This document shows positions 42,045-49,667 of a stretch of DNA of 64,000 bases, in pieces. The notes below the pieces were generated by a model that was not told where the DNA came from, did not search any database, and saw only the letters and a program-made list of their open reading frames with translations. The stretch is from assembly GCF_020179835.1 (NCBI RefSeq), contig NZ_JAIUDA010000014.1, positions 1-64,000 of the forward strand. Direction: 5' to 3'. A program made the position numbers and the translations under genes. Positions within the stretch are counted from its first letter, which is position 1. Each line of letters begins with the position of its first letter. The DNA is from Pantoea sp. alder81. GTDB taxonomy: Bacteria; Pseudomonadota; Gammaproteobacteria; Enterobacterales; Enterobacteriaceae.

Positions 42045-43511
42045 TCAGCGCATAATAAAAGGATCCGCAATCGGCTCATCGCTGGTTCGCAGCCAGACAG
42101 TTTTCGTGGTGGTGTATTCCAGCGCCGCATCAATACCCCCTTCACGACCAAAGCCGGACTTACCGTAACCACCAAAAGGCGCCAGCGGCGATACCACACG
42201 GTAGGTGTTCAGCCACACCACCCCGCTGCGCAACTTACGCGTCACACGGTGCGCACGCGTCAGATTTTGCGTAAATACGCCGGCGGCCAGACCATATTCC
42301 GTGCCATTTGCCAGACGAATCGCGTCGGCTTCATCTTCAAAGGTCAGCACCGACAACACCGGTCCAAATAATTCCTGCACCACGCTTTCTGCATTCGGTA
42401 CGGCGCTGCAATCGAGAATGGTGGGCGGATAATAGAAACCAGGGCGATCAACCGGCTGATTGCCGATCACCAGACGCGCACCCTGCTCGATGCTGCGATT
42501 AACAACCTGCTCAATATTGCTTTTTTGCTTGTCGGTACACAGCGGGCCAAACTGGGTTTCCTGCTGCTGCGGGCAGCCAATCACGATCCCGCGTACCTTG
42601 CTGACCAGCTTTTCCAGAAACACGTCTTTGATTTGTTCATCCACCAGCAGACGCGAACCCGCTACACAGCTTTGTCCCGAGGCAGAGAAGATCGCCGCCA
42701 CCTGCGCATTGGCTGCACTGTCCAAATCGGCATCGGCAAACACGATAAACGGTGATTTCCCGCCTAATTCCAGGGAGGTACTCGCCAGGTTTTCCGCGCT
42801 GTTACGAATGATGTGACGTGCCGTATCTGCGCCACCAGTAAAGGCAATGTGATCAACCAGCGGGTGCTGTGTCAGCACCGTGCCACATCCTTCAGCAAAT
42901 CCGGTGATCACGTTGATGACGCCAGCCGGGAAACCGGCCTCATGCACCAACTCCGCGAAAGCCAGAAGTGGCGTTGGGGCAACTTCTGCCGCTTTCACCA
43001 CCACCGTACAGCCGGCCGCGATGGCAGGGCCGATTTTTACCGCTGAGAGAAACAGCTGGCTGTTCCAGGGAATAATGGCTGCCACCACGCCCACCGGTTC
43101 GCGTTTGATCCAGGTTTCCATATCGGCCTTATCAATGCTCAGCGTGGTGCCGTCCATCTTGTCCGCCAGCCCGGCATAGAAGCGGTAGTATTCAGCCACG
43201 TAGGCAATCTGCGCCTGGGTTTCACGGATGATTTTGCCGGTATCGAGCGTTTCCAGGCGTGCCAGCTTCGGCGCGTCACGTTCGATCAAATCCGCCAGCT
43301 TCAACAGCAATTTGCCGCGCGCACCGGCGGTTAACCCACGCCACGCGTCAGATTCAAAAGCACGTGCCGCAGCCTGAACTGCGCGGTCGGTTTGCTCGCT
43401 GCGCGCTTCGGCAATGCTGGCCCACGGCTCGGCGATGGCCGGATTCAGCGAGGTAAACGTCGCTGCACCCGCGTCAAATTGGCCATCGATGTAGAGTTTG
43501 AAGGATTCCAT
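42045..43511 (-). CDS. NAD(P)-dependent aldehyde dehydrogenase
   Basis: 488 residues. The general base is in STSLELGGKSPF, the catalytic Cys in FSASGQSCVAGSRLLV, and the N-terminal Rossmann part has IIPWNSQLFLSAVKIGPAIA. It should oxidise an aldehyde to a carboxylate. It starts 11 bp after the LLM gene, so it likely acts on the aldehyde made by ring opening. Substrate unknown. Confidence 0.92.
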   Translation of the reverse strand: MESFKLYIDGQFDAGAATFTSLNPAIAEPWASIAEARSEQTDRAVQAAARAFESDAWRGLTAGARGKLLLKLADLIERDAPKLARLETLDTGKIIRETQAQIAYVAEYYRFYAGLADKMDGTTLSIDKADMETWIKREPVGVVAAIIPWNSQLFLSAVKIGPAIAAGCTVVVKAAEVAPTPLLAFAELVHEAGFPAGVINVITGFAEGCGTVLTQHPLVDHIAFTGGADTARHIIRNSAENLASTSLELGGKSPFIVFADADLDSAANAQVAAIFSASGQSCVAGSRLLVDEQIKDVFLEKLVSKVRGIVIGCPQQQETQFGPLCTDKQKSNIEQVVNRSIEQGARLVIGNQPVDRPGFYYPPTILDCSAVPNAESVVQELFGPVLSVLTFEDEADAIRLANGTEYGLAAGVFTQNLTRAHRVTRKLRSGVVWLNTYRVVSPLAPFGGYGKSGFGREGGIDAALEYTTTKTVWLRTSDEPIADPFIMR

Positions 43512-43522
43512 GACGTCTCCGC

Positions 43523-44560
43523 TTAATGAAATGCTGGGGCAACGTGTTTAATGAAGCGTTCCAGCGACGCTTTCTTACGATCAAAGGTCATACCGCTGTC
43601 CAGCCACAAGGCGTACTCATCGTAGCCCATCGCCTCGTAGTTTTTCAGGCGCGCGATCACCTGATCAGGATTACCGATGGCGAGATTTTTGCGCATGCCT
43701 TCTACGCTGTAATACGTGTTCGCCGCGATCTCTTCTTCTGTCAGCGGCTTAATCAAGCCTTGTTCAACCGGACGCTCGTTCTTGAACCAGGCACCGAAGT
43801 AGTTATAAAAACGATTGAGTTCAACAGCGGCTTGCTGCGCATCTGCCTCATCCTCGGCAATGTATCCATGCTGCAACAGCATGATCTTCAGCGGCTGCTC
43901 GGGTGCGTATTCACGGCATGCGTCTTTAAACGTGGTGATCAGACGCGTGATCTCATCCTCTCCCTGATGCAACGGCGTACACTGCACGTTGCAACCGTTC
44001 TTCACCGCAAACTCATGACTGTTTGGATCGCGGGCGGCGACCCAGATCGGTGGATGGGGCTGCTGTTTTGGCTGTGGCGATGAAGTTGTGGACGGGAAAT
44101 TCCAGAACTCTCCCTTGTGTTCGTAATCCCCTTTCCACAACGCTTTCACCGCCGGAACCAGCTCACGCATACGCTGGCCAGCTTCCCAGGCATCCATACC
44201 CGGCATCAGGCGCTCGTATTCATACGAGTACGCACCGCGTGCAATTCCGAGATCCAGACGCCCTTTAGTGATCAAGTCCGTCATTGCCGCTTCACCCGCC
44301 AGGCGGACCGGATGGGTAAACGGCGCGATGATGGTGCCGGTACCGAGCCGCACATTTTGCGTGCGGCTGGCGATATCCACCAGATTGATAAACGGGTTCG
44401 GCGCGATAGTGAAGTTCATGCCGTGGTGTTCGCCGGTCCAGATGGCGTGCAAACCGCCTTTATCCGCGATTTCACACAGCTCCATCATTTCATCGTACAG
44501 CTGGTCCTGCGCGTCATCCGCTGACACGCGTTCCATATGCAGGAACAGGGAAAGTTTCAT
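43523..44560 (-). CDS. LLM-class flavin-dependent monooxygenase
   Basis: 345 residues with the luciferase-like barrel (IWTGEHHGMNFTIAPNPFIN; RLGTGTIIAPFTHPVRLAGE). These enzymes use reduced FMN supplied by a separate reductase, whose gene overlaps the start by four bases (ATGA). RutA, which opens the uracil ring, belongs to the same superfamily, but this protein is not RutA by sequence. Likely reaction: oxygen insertion that opens or dealkylates a small substrate. Confidence 0.9.
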   Translation of the reverse strand: MKLSLFLHMERVSADDAQDQLYDEMMELCEIADKGGLHAIWTGEHHGMNFTIAPNPFINLVDIASRTQNVRLGTGTIIAPFTHPVRLAGEAAMTDLITKGRLDLGIARGAYSYEYERLMPGMDAWEAGQRMRELVPAVKALWKGDYEHKGEFWNFPSTTSSPQPKQQPHPPIWVAARDPNSHEFAVKNGCNVQCTPLHQGEDEITRLITTFKDACREYAPEQPLKIMLLQHGYIAEDEADAQQAAVELNRFYNYFGAWFKNERPVEQGLIKPLTEEEIAANTYYSVEGMRKNLAIGNPDQVIARLKNYEAMGYDEYALWLDSGMTFDRKKASLERFIKHVAPAFH

Positions 44561-45498
44561 ACCACCTCCTGATGAGACGGAGTAAAGAAGTGGCGCACTG
44601 AGCCCTCAACTTCATCGCCGTAATAAAGGCCGTAATTACCGACGGCATTTTCGCGGATAAACCGATCGACCAGCGATTTCAACGCGCTGTCCGGCACCGG
44701 CAGTTGTGCCAGCGTGTGGACATCCACCCATTCGCCCTGCTGCACCGCTGGCAAGGTGCTGCCGGTCGGTTGTGCACAGAGGAACACGATATGCTGCTGT
44801 TTCTTGTGGCGGTCTTCCCAAATGGAGTAGACAAAACCCGGGCTGGCTTCGATGTTGAGTCCATCGAACACCTGCTTCAGAGTTTCACTGACGCTGCGGT
44901 TGTTCACCGTTTGCGACGGCAGGCCGTAACCATTCTCTTTTTTCACCACCAGCGCCTGGCCCGCCGATTCAATCAACGCACTGACCACCACGTTAGGGCC
45001 GGCAATCAGGGACTCGGCGTTCTGATAAGGCGTGAAGTACGCGCCGCGATAGTAGCCCAGCCCCGGGGTGCCGCAGGAATCGAACTGCTCAACTTTGCCG
45101 ATCAGGATCGCGTGGTCACCGGCGTCCACCACCTGATGCATCGCACATTCAAACCAGGCGGAGCTGTCATCCAGCAACGGCGTGTTGCACTCCCCTTTAC
45201 GCCACTTCACCAATGAGAAGCGATCGGCAATCTTCTGCGCGAAGATATTCGACGTCTCTTTCTGCTGTTCCGCCAGGATGTTAATAGCGAAGTGCGGGCA
45301 CTGGGTGAAGTTGTCGAAATTCGCGGAGCGCTTATCTATGCTCACCAGCAGCAGCGCGGGATCGAGCGATACCGAAGAAAACGAATTGGCGGTGAAGCCA
45401 ATCGGCTGTCCCTGTGCATCGTTGGTGGTGACCACGGTGACGCCGGTCATGAAGGCGCCAAAGGCGTCGCGTAACTGTCTGCGTTTATCTGCGTCCAT
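44557..45498 (-). CDS. Flavin reductase with extra C-terminal domain
   Basis: 313 residues. The first 165 are a complete flavin reductase (FMN-binding split barrel: AFGAFMTGVTVVTTNDAQGQ, GFTANSFSSVSLDPALLLVS). About 145 further residues form a second domain (ALVVKKENGYGLPSQTVNNR, FVYSIWEDRHKKQQHIVFLC) that resembles a Nudix-like fold. It overlaps the monooxygenase start, so the two are co-translated and probably act as a two-component monooxygenase. The extra domain is unusual for a reductase of this class. Confidence 0.88.
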   Translation of the reverse strand: MDADKRRQLRDAFGAFMTGVTVVTTNDAQGQPIGFTANSFSSVSLDPALLLVSIDKRSANFDNFTQCPHFAINILAEQQKETSNIFAQKIADRFSLVKWRKGECNTPLLDDSSAWFECAMHQVVDAGDHAILIGKVEQFDSCGTPGLGYYRGAYFTPYQNAESLIAGPNVVVSALIESAGQALVVKKENGYGLPSQTVNNRSVSETLKQVFDGLNIEASPGFVYSIWEDRHKKQQHIVFLCAQPTGSTLPAVQQGEWVDVHTLAQLPVPDSALKSLVDRFIRENAVGNYGLYYGDEVEGSVRHFFTPSHQEVV

Positions 45499-45501
45499 AA
45501 G

Positions 45502-46329
45502 TTACTCCTTTACAGGCTCTTTTTGCGTGACGGCGGCAGCAACCGGATTGAGGAACGATAAAATCTCTTCGTTCACGCGGTCGGCATCCGTCAGATTCAA
45601 CATGTGTTTAGCGTTAGCGACCACCACCGCCTGCCCCTGGCGCGCGGCCTGGGCCATCTGGCGCGTCATGTCTGGATTCGAATTGGCATCCAGTTCACCG
45701 GTCATCACCAACACCGGACATTGCATTTCGTTCCAGCGTTCTGAATAAAAGCGATCTCCGGCCGCAAACGCCTGATAGGCGCGGGCATAGCCGTCGAGAT
45801 TCACCTGCTGCAACCACGTGCCCACTTTTTTACGCAGGGGTTGTTCGTGGTGATCGTCACTGAACCAGCGGTCCAGAGGGGCATCGAGCCGAACATTGCC
45901 GCTGGCCAGCTCTTGTGCCCGCTGCAGCACCGCGTTGCGTGCCGTGTCGTTACGTTTAAACACGCCGCTCATCACAATGGCGTGATTCACCAGCTGCGGA
46001 TAATCGATGGCGATACCGGCGGTGATCAGTGCGCCCATTGAGTGCCCGGCCACGGCAAAGCTGGGCTCAGGCTGTGATTTCAGGAACAGGGCCAGCCACT
46101 GCACGTAATCTTTCAACGTGGCGGGATGACGAAAACCGCTGCTTTCGCCATGACCCGGCATATCCACCGCGATCACGCGGAAATAGCGACTCAGCACGTC
46201 CATTTGCGGGAACCAGGCGTCAGCGTTCATGCCGACGCCGTGGATCAACACCAGCGGCGCGCCCTGTCCAGCCTCCAGGTAACCCACCTGGAGACCTAAC
46301 TCAGATAGCTGCTGGGTTTTTCTGGTCAT
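45502..46329 (-). CDS. Alpha/beta hydrolase
   Basis: 275 residues. The oxyanion-hole motif LIHGVGMNADAW, nucleophile elbow GHSMG, acid in TGELDAN and catalytic His in NAKHML are all present. It should hydrolyse an ester, amide or carbamate. The start lies inside the end of the DUF1185 gene and its stop is three bases before the next gene's start codon. The position recalls RutD in the uracil pathway. Confidence 0.9.
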   Translation of the reverse strand: MTRKTQQLSELGLQVGYLEAGQGAPLVLIHGVGMNADAWFPQMDVLSRYFRVIAVDMPGHGESSGFRHPATLKDYVQWLALFLKSQPEPSFAVAGHSMGALITAGIAIDYPQLVNHAIVMSGVFKRNDTARNAVLQRAQELASGNVRLDAPLDRWFSDDHHEQPLRKKVGTWLQQVNLDGYARAYQAFAAGDRFYSERWNEMQCPVLVMTGELDANSNPDMTRQMAQAARQGQAVVVANAKHMLNLTDADRVNEEILSFLNPVAAAVTQKEPVKE

Positions 46330-46903
46330 GGCCTAACTCTTTCAGGTCAAGGTAACGGTTGCCGATACGATGATGCGGACGGCCGCCCAGTGCCGCGCCC
46401 AGCGCGATCACAATCTCATCGCTGAATGGCGCATCGTTGATGTTGAACTGCATGGTGAGATAGTGCTCACGCGTGCCTTCGTCATCAGTGCCCATCATTG
46501 GCACCAGAATGGGCGTATTGGCTGGACCGCGTGTGTTGTTAAAGGCCAGATAGGTTTTACCCTTTACCGCTGAGCGGTAATGGTTGCCGAAATGCAGGGT
46601 GTGAATCAGCGCTGACGCGTGTTCCAGTTCGCCGTTCAGACCGACGACGGCGCTTTTGCCATAAGCCACAACCTTGTCGCCGCCGCCCGCTTCTTTCACG
46701 ATTAACCCGGTCAGTAACTCGCCCAACACGGGTGCCATTTCTCGAATCTTAGGAGCGAGATCTTCCACGAAACCCTCGCCTGCCCACGGATTTTTCACCA
46801 CGACAGCCGCCGCAATCATCACCAGCGGTGTCGTCGCCGCTTTGCCGCCGTCGGAGTAAATGGTCTCGGTGGTAACGAACGTCTTGCGTATATCTGGATG
46901 CAT
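46301..46903 (-). CDS. Amino acid synthesis family protein (DUF1185)
   Basis: 200 residues from MHPDIRKTFVTTETIYSDGG; AGG stands eight bases upstream, while the longer frame starts with a weak TTG. The family pattern is clear (LLTGLIVKEAGGGDKVVAYG, SAVVGLNGELEHASALIHTL, GGRPHHRIGN). DUF1185 proteins are Ntn- or chorismate-mutase-like enzymes that occur beside LLM monooxygenases and heterocycle hydrolases. Reaction not established. First gene of the operon. Confidence 0.85.
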   Translation of the reverse strand: MHPDIRKTFVTTETIYSDGGKAATTPLVMIAAAVVVKNPWAGEGFVEDLAPKIREMAPVLGELLTGLIVKEAGGGDKVVAYGKSAVVGLNGELEHASALIHTLHFGNHYRSAVKGKTYLAFNNTRGPANTPILVPMMGTDDEGTREHYLTMQFNINDAPFSDEIVIALGAALGGRPHHRIGNRYLDLKELGHDQKNPAAI

Positions 46904-47421
46904 GGTCAGAACCTCATTCAAGTTAACGGTTTGTTAATCTGGTGTGTCGGGAAGTGATATAACACTGAGATTTCTGGCATGTCAAAAGTTGGTATACCAT
47001 AATACGGTATTAAAATTTGCAGGCGATTTTGCTTTGCTTTAGCGACGCAAAACCCCGCCATGACTGGGAGATGGTGGACAATAGGGCAATGCGTAACAGG
47101 CGATTTGATAGGCTAGATGAGTGTGACTGAGGTCATAAAATTCACACTAAGTATCGTAGCAGGCGTTTCATAACGGTATGAATTCACGAGATTTTGATTA
47201 TTCCTCAAGAATATTTTTATTTCGTGCTCAGACCGCATGATGAAACTGTGAGCTAACACTGATTTCAACGGGCGCGTCGGTGAGGAGTCGATTGAAGGTG
47301 GTGGCAAAGAGAGTTAAGGCGGCGTTGCTTTCAGAACGGAAACAGTGCTAATAGTTAAAACGCTTGCAGGACATGACATTGACTTCAGGCTGAATTTTTA
47401 AATTTCAACGAAGAGACGATT
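46904..47421. other. Divergent control region of the catabolic cluster
   Basis: About 520 bp between the operon and the GntR gene. It contains the candidate operator at 46990 and AT-rich promoter-like DNA. A minus-strand frame at 47113-47307 lacks a credible start. Confidence 0.45.
46990..47010. promoter_or_regulatory. Candidate GntR operator
   Basis: TGGTATACCA at 46990-46999 is a perfect 10-bp palindrome of the kind bound by FCD-type GntR regulators, and GGTAT repeats at 47006-47010, pairing with ATACC across the centre. It lies about 90 bp before the DUF1185 gene. Confidence 0.45.
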
Positions 47422-48102
47422 ATGGATGCGAGTCATTCCCTAAAAATTGAAAATACGCCGGTGACGTTACGGGAACTGGCACTGGCCAAAGTTCGTCAGG
47501 CCATTATCTCGGGATATTTTAAAGCCGGCGACCGTTTGGTTGAACGCTCACTGTGTGATGAATTAGGTGTAAGCCGCACGGTGGTGCGCGAAGTGATTCG
47601 CTATCTGGAAGCGGAAGGTTTAATTGAAAACCTGCCGAAAAAAGGCCCGATTGTGGCGATATTAACCTGGGAAGTGGCCGAGCAGATTTACGATATTCGT
47701 ATCCTGCTGGAATCTGAAGCGGCGAAGGATTGCGCAAAAATAGCCACCAGCAGTGATAAAAAGAATCTTCACAAGAAACTCCTGCGCATTGCTAAAGCCT
47801 CGCACGATCATGATGATATTGAACGCGTTGAAGCGTCTCAGGCCTTTTATGAAGAACTCTTTTCCATTGCAAAACATCATATTGCGTGGGAAATCGTCCA
47901 GCGCCTTAATAGTCGTATCAGCCGACTGCGCGCACTGACCCTGCGCAGCCCCGAGCGTCAGGTGGCGGGTTTTGAGCGTATGTCGCGTATTTATGAAGCG
48001 ATTGAAGAAAACGATGCCGAACAAGCGAAAGAGGCCGTCAAACAGCATCTTTCTGAAGCGGCCACGCTAGCTAAATCTATTCTGACTGCTGAGGAGAAAT
48101 AA
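47422..48102 (+). CDS. GntR-family regulator (FCD domain)
   Basis: 226 residues. The winged HTH is at about 15-80 (KVRQAIISGYFKAGDRLVER and LGVSRTVVREVIRYLEAEGL). An all-helical FCD effector domain follows. Such regulators bind carboxylates or intermediates of catabolic paths. It is divergent from the six-gene operon and overlaps the DUF1330 gene by one base. Confidence 0.92.
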   Translation: MDASHSLKIENTPVTLRELALAKVRQAIISGYFKAGDRLVERSLCDELGVSRTVVREVIRYLEAEGLIENLPKKGPIVAILTWEVAEQIYDIRILLESEAAKDCAKIATSSDKKNLHKKLLRIAKASHDHDDIERVEASQAFYEELFSIAKHHIAWEIVQRLNSRISRLRALTLRSPERQVAGFERMSRIYEAIEENDAEQAKEAVKQHLSEAATLAKSILTAEEK

Positions 48103-48389
48103 TGTCTGCATATTGGATCGCCCACGTCAATATTGATGATGCACAGCAGTACCAAAATTATATTGAGCTGGCACCGCTTGCGTTTAAAAAATATCAGGCG
48201 AAGTTTATTGCCCGCGGGGAAAATGCCACCTCACTTGAGGGCGAAGCATTTAAGAAGCATGTGATCATTGAATTTCCCGATTATCAAACAGCGCTGGACT
48301 GCTATCACTCGGACGAGTATCAGTTAGCCAAAAAGCAGCGTGAGAACGTGGCAACAGCCATGATCACTATTGTGGATGGGCTGGTGTAG
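48102..48389 (+). CDS. DUF1330-family protein
   Basis: 95 residues: MSAYWIAHVNIDDAQQYQNY, FIARGENATSLEG, VIIEFPDYQTALDCYHSDEY. This is the dimeric ferredoxin-like fold of DUF1330. It is co-translated with the GntR gene (GGAG before ATAATG). Family members occur in catabolic clusters and may bind or isomerise small molecules; function unknown. Confidence 0.9.
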   Translation: MSAYWIAHVNIDDAQQYQNYIELAPLAFKKYQAKFIARGENATSLEGEAFKKHVIIEFPDYQTALDCYHSDEYQLAKKQRENVATAMITIVDGLV

Positions 48390-48481
48390 GCTTTTGCCTC
48401 ACTCCACTGGCTTGATTTGACATGATATTCCTCAGTCCAAATGCGGGTTTAAGCTAAGTAACCAGGACGCTTCCACGCGCT

Positions 48482-49390
48482 TCAACCCCGCATATCCTTA
48501 GGTGCAAAGCCATATTTTTTGCGGAAAGCGACAGAGAAATGAGCGGGCGAATAACCAACCTGATAGGCCACTGAAGAGACGCTGGCTTCCCCTGTCGACA
48601 ACATACGCCATGCGGTTTCGAGTCGCAGCGTTTGCAAATAGCCGTATATGCTCTGATTAAACAGGCGTCGGAACCCAGCGGTGAGTTTGCGGGTATTCAG
48701 GCCAACTTTGGCACTGAGATCACGAATGGAGGGAGGTGAGTCGATGTGCTCCGCGAGCAAATTTTTCACATCATGCAGCCGGGCAATATCGCAGGAGCTT
48801 AAACGTAATGTTGATTGCTGCAACGTTATGTCTTCACTGACCAAACTATCCAGCGTGTGAGCGACGATCTCCAGCGCCTTGCCCGTCATATACAGCTGCC
48901 GTGCAACGCCTTGCAGTGGGTTGGTAAACAGTTGCGCTCTCAGACCGTTCAGACATTTTGGCGTCGTCTGAATGCGCATGCCAGGATTTGCGGATAAATC
49001 GAGCTGCATGCCTGCAGTCAGTGTGTTGATGGAGTCGGCGCAAAGATGCTGACTTAACGAGTGTGTAGAAATATTCACTGCGGTGTAACTCAGATTCGCA
49101 CCAGGCAGTAAGCACTGACTTGCGTGCGCTAAATCCTGACTCCAGACAGCACAAAGTGCCGGACCTTTGATATGCCGCTCTGCTTGCTGAGGAAAACGGC
49201 ACAGCAATTCACCGCTCTCAATAATGATAATTTTTAGCCCCACAAACAGCTGCTCATCCTGCCAGATCGCCCGCTGCAGATTAACGCTGCCGCTAGTGAG
49301 TGAAATATCACCTCGCAACAACATCTGTACTCCGCCATCACCTCGCTGGCTAAGTTTGCTTTTTCTGGCGGAAAGCTTCTGAGAATCCAT
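48482..49390 (-). CDS. AraC-family regulator of the iron locus
   Basis: 302 residues from MDSQKLSARKSK, with AGGGTC upstream. The C-terminal double HTH is complete (IRDLSAKVGLNTRKLTAGFR, VSSVAYQVGYSPAHFSVAFR KKYG). The arrangement resembles PchR/YbtA-type regulators, which activate siderophore receptor genes when the siderophore is bound. It is divergent from the receptor gene, and a Fur box stands just before it. Confidence 0.9.
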   Translation of the reverse strand: MDSQKLSARKSKLSQRGDGGVQMLLRGDISLTSGSVNLQRAIWQDEQLFVGLKIIIIESGELLCRFPQQAERHIKGPALCAVWSQDLAHASQCLLPGANLSYTAVNISTHSLSQHLCADSINTLTAGMQLDLSANPGMRIQTTPKCLNGLRAQLFTNPLQGVARQLYMTGKALEIVAHTLDSLVSEDITLQQSTLRLSSCDIARLHDVKNLLAEHIDSPPSIRDLSAKVGLNTRKLTAGFRRLFNQSIYGYLQTLRLETAWRMLSTGEASVSSVAYQVGYSPAHFSVAFRKKYGFAPKDMRG

Positions 49391-49414
49391 CTTTGACCCT
49401 ACCGTGAAATGAGT

Positions 49415-49433
49415 GATATTGATTATCATTCTC
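49415..49433. promoter_or_regulatory. Fur box
   Basis: GATATTGATTATCATTCTC matches the GATAATGATAATCATTATC consensus at 16 of 19 positions. It lies 25 bases before the AraC-type start codon in the divergent region. Confidence 0.75.
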
Positions 49434-49667
49434 AATGTAAGCGTTTTGTAAATGCCTGTCCATGGGTATATCGAAACGCAAACCGTCGGTTGGCAGCAGA
49501 ATCAGCACAGATCCTAAATTGACTTCCCGGCCACGCCGGGAAGTTTCATTTTGCGTGTTTTTCTAAAGAAAGAGTTCGGCAAGCGAAAGTGTTGCTGATT
49601 GTCTGTCCACATTCTCACTGACACACTTTTAGCCGACAAAAAAGTCGCTTCTATTGTGGAGAATACC

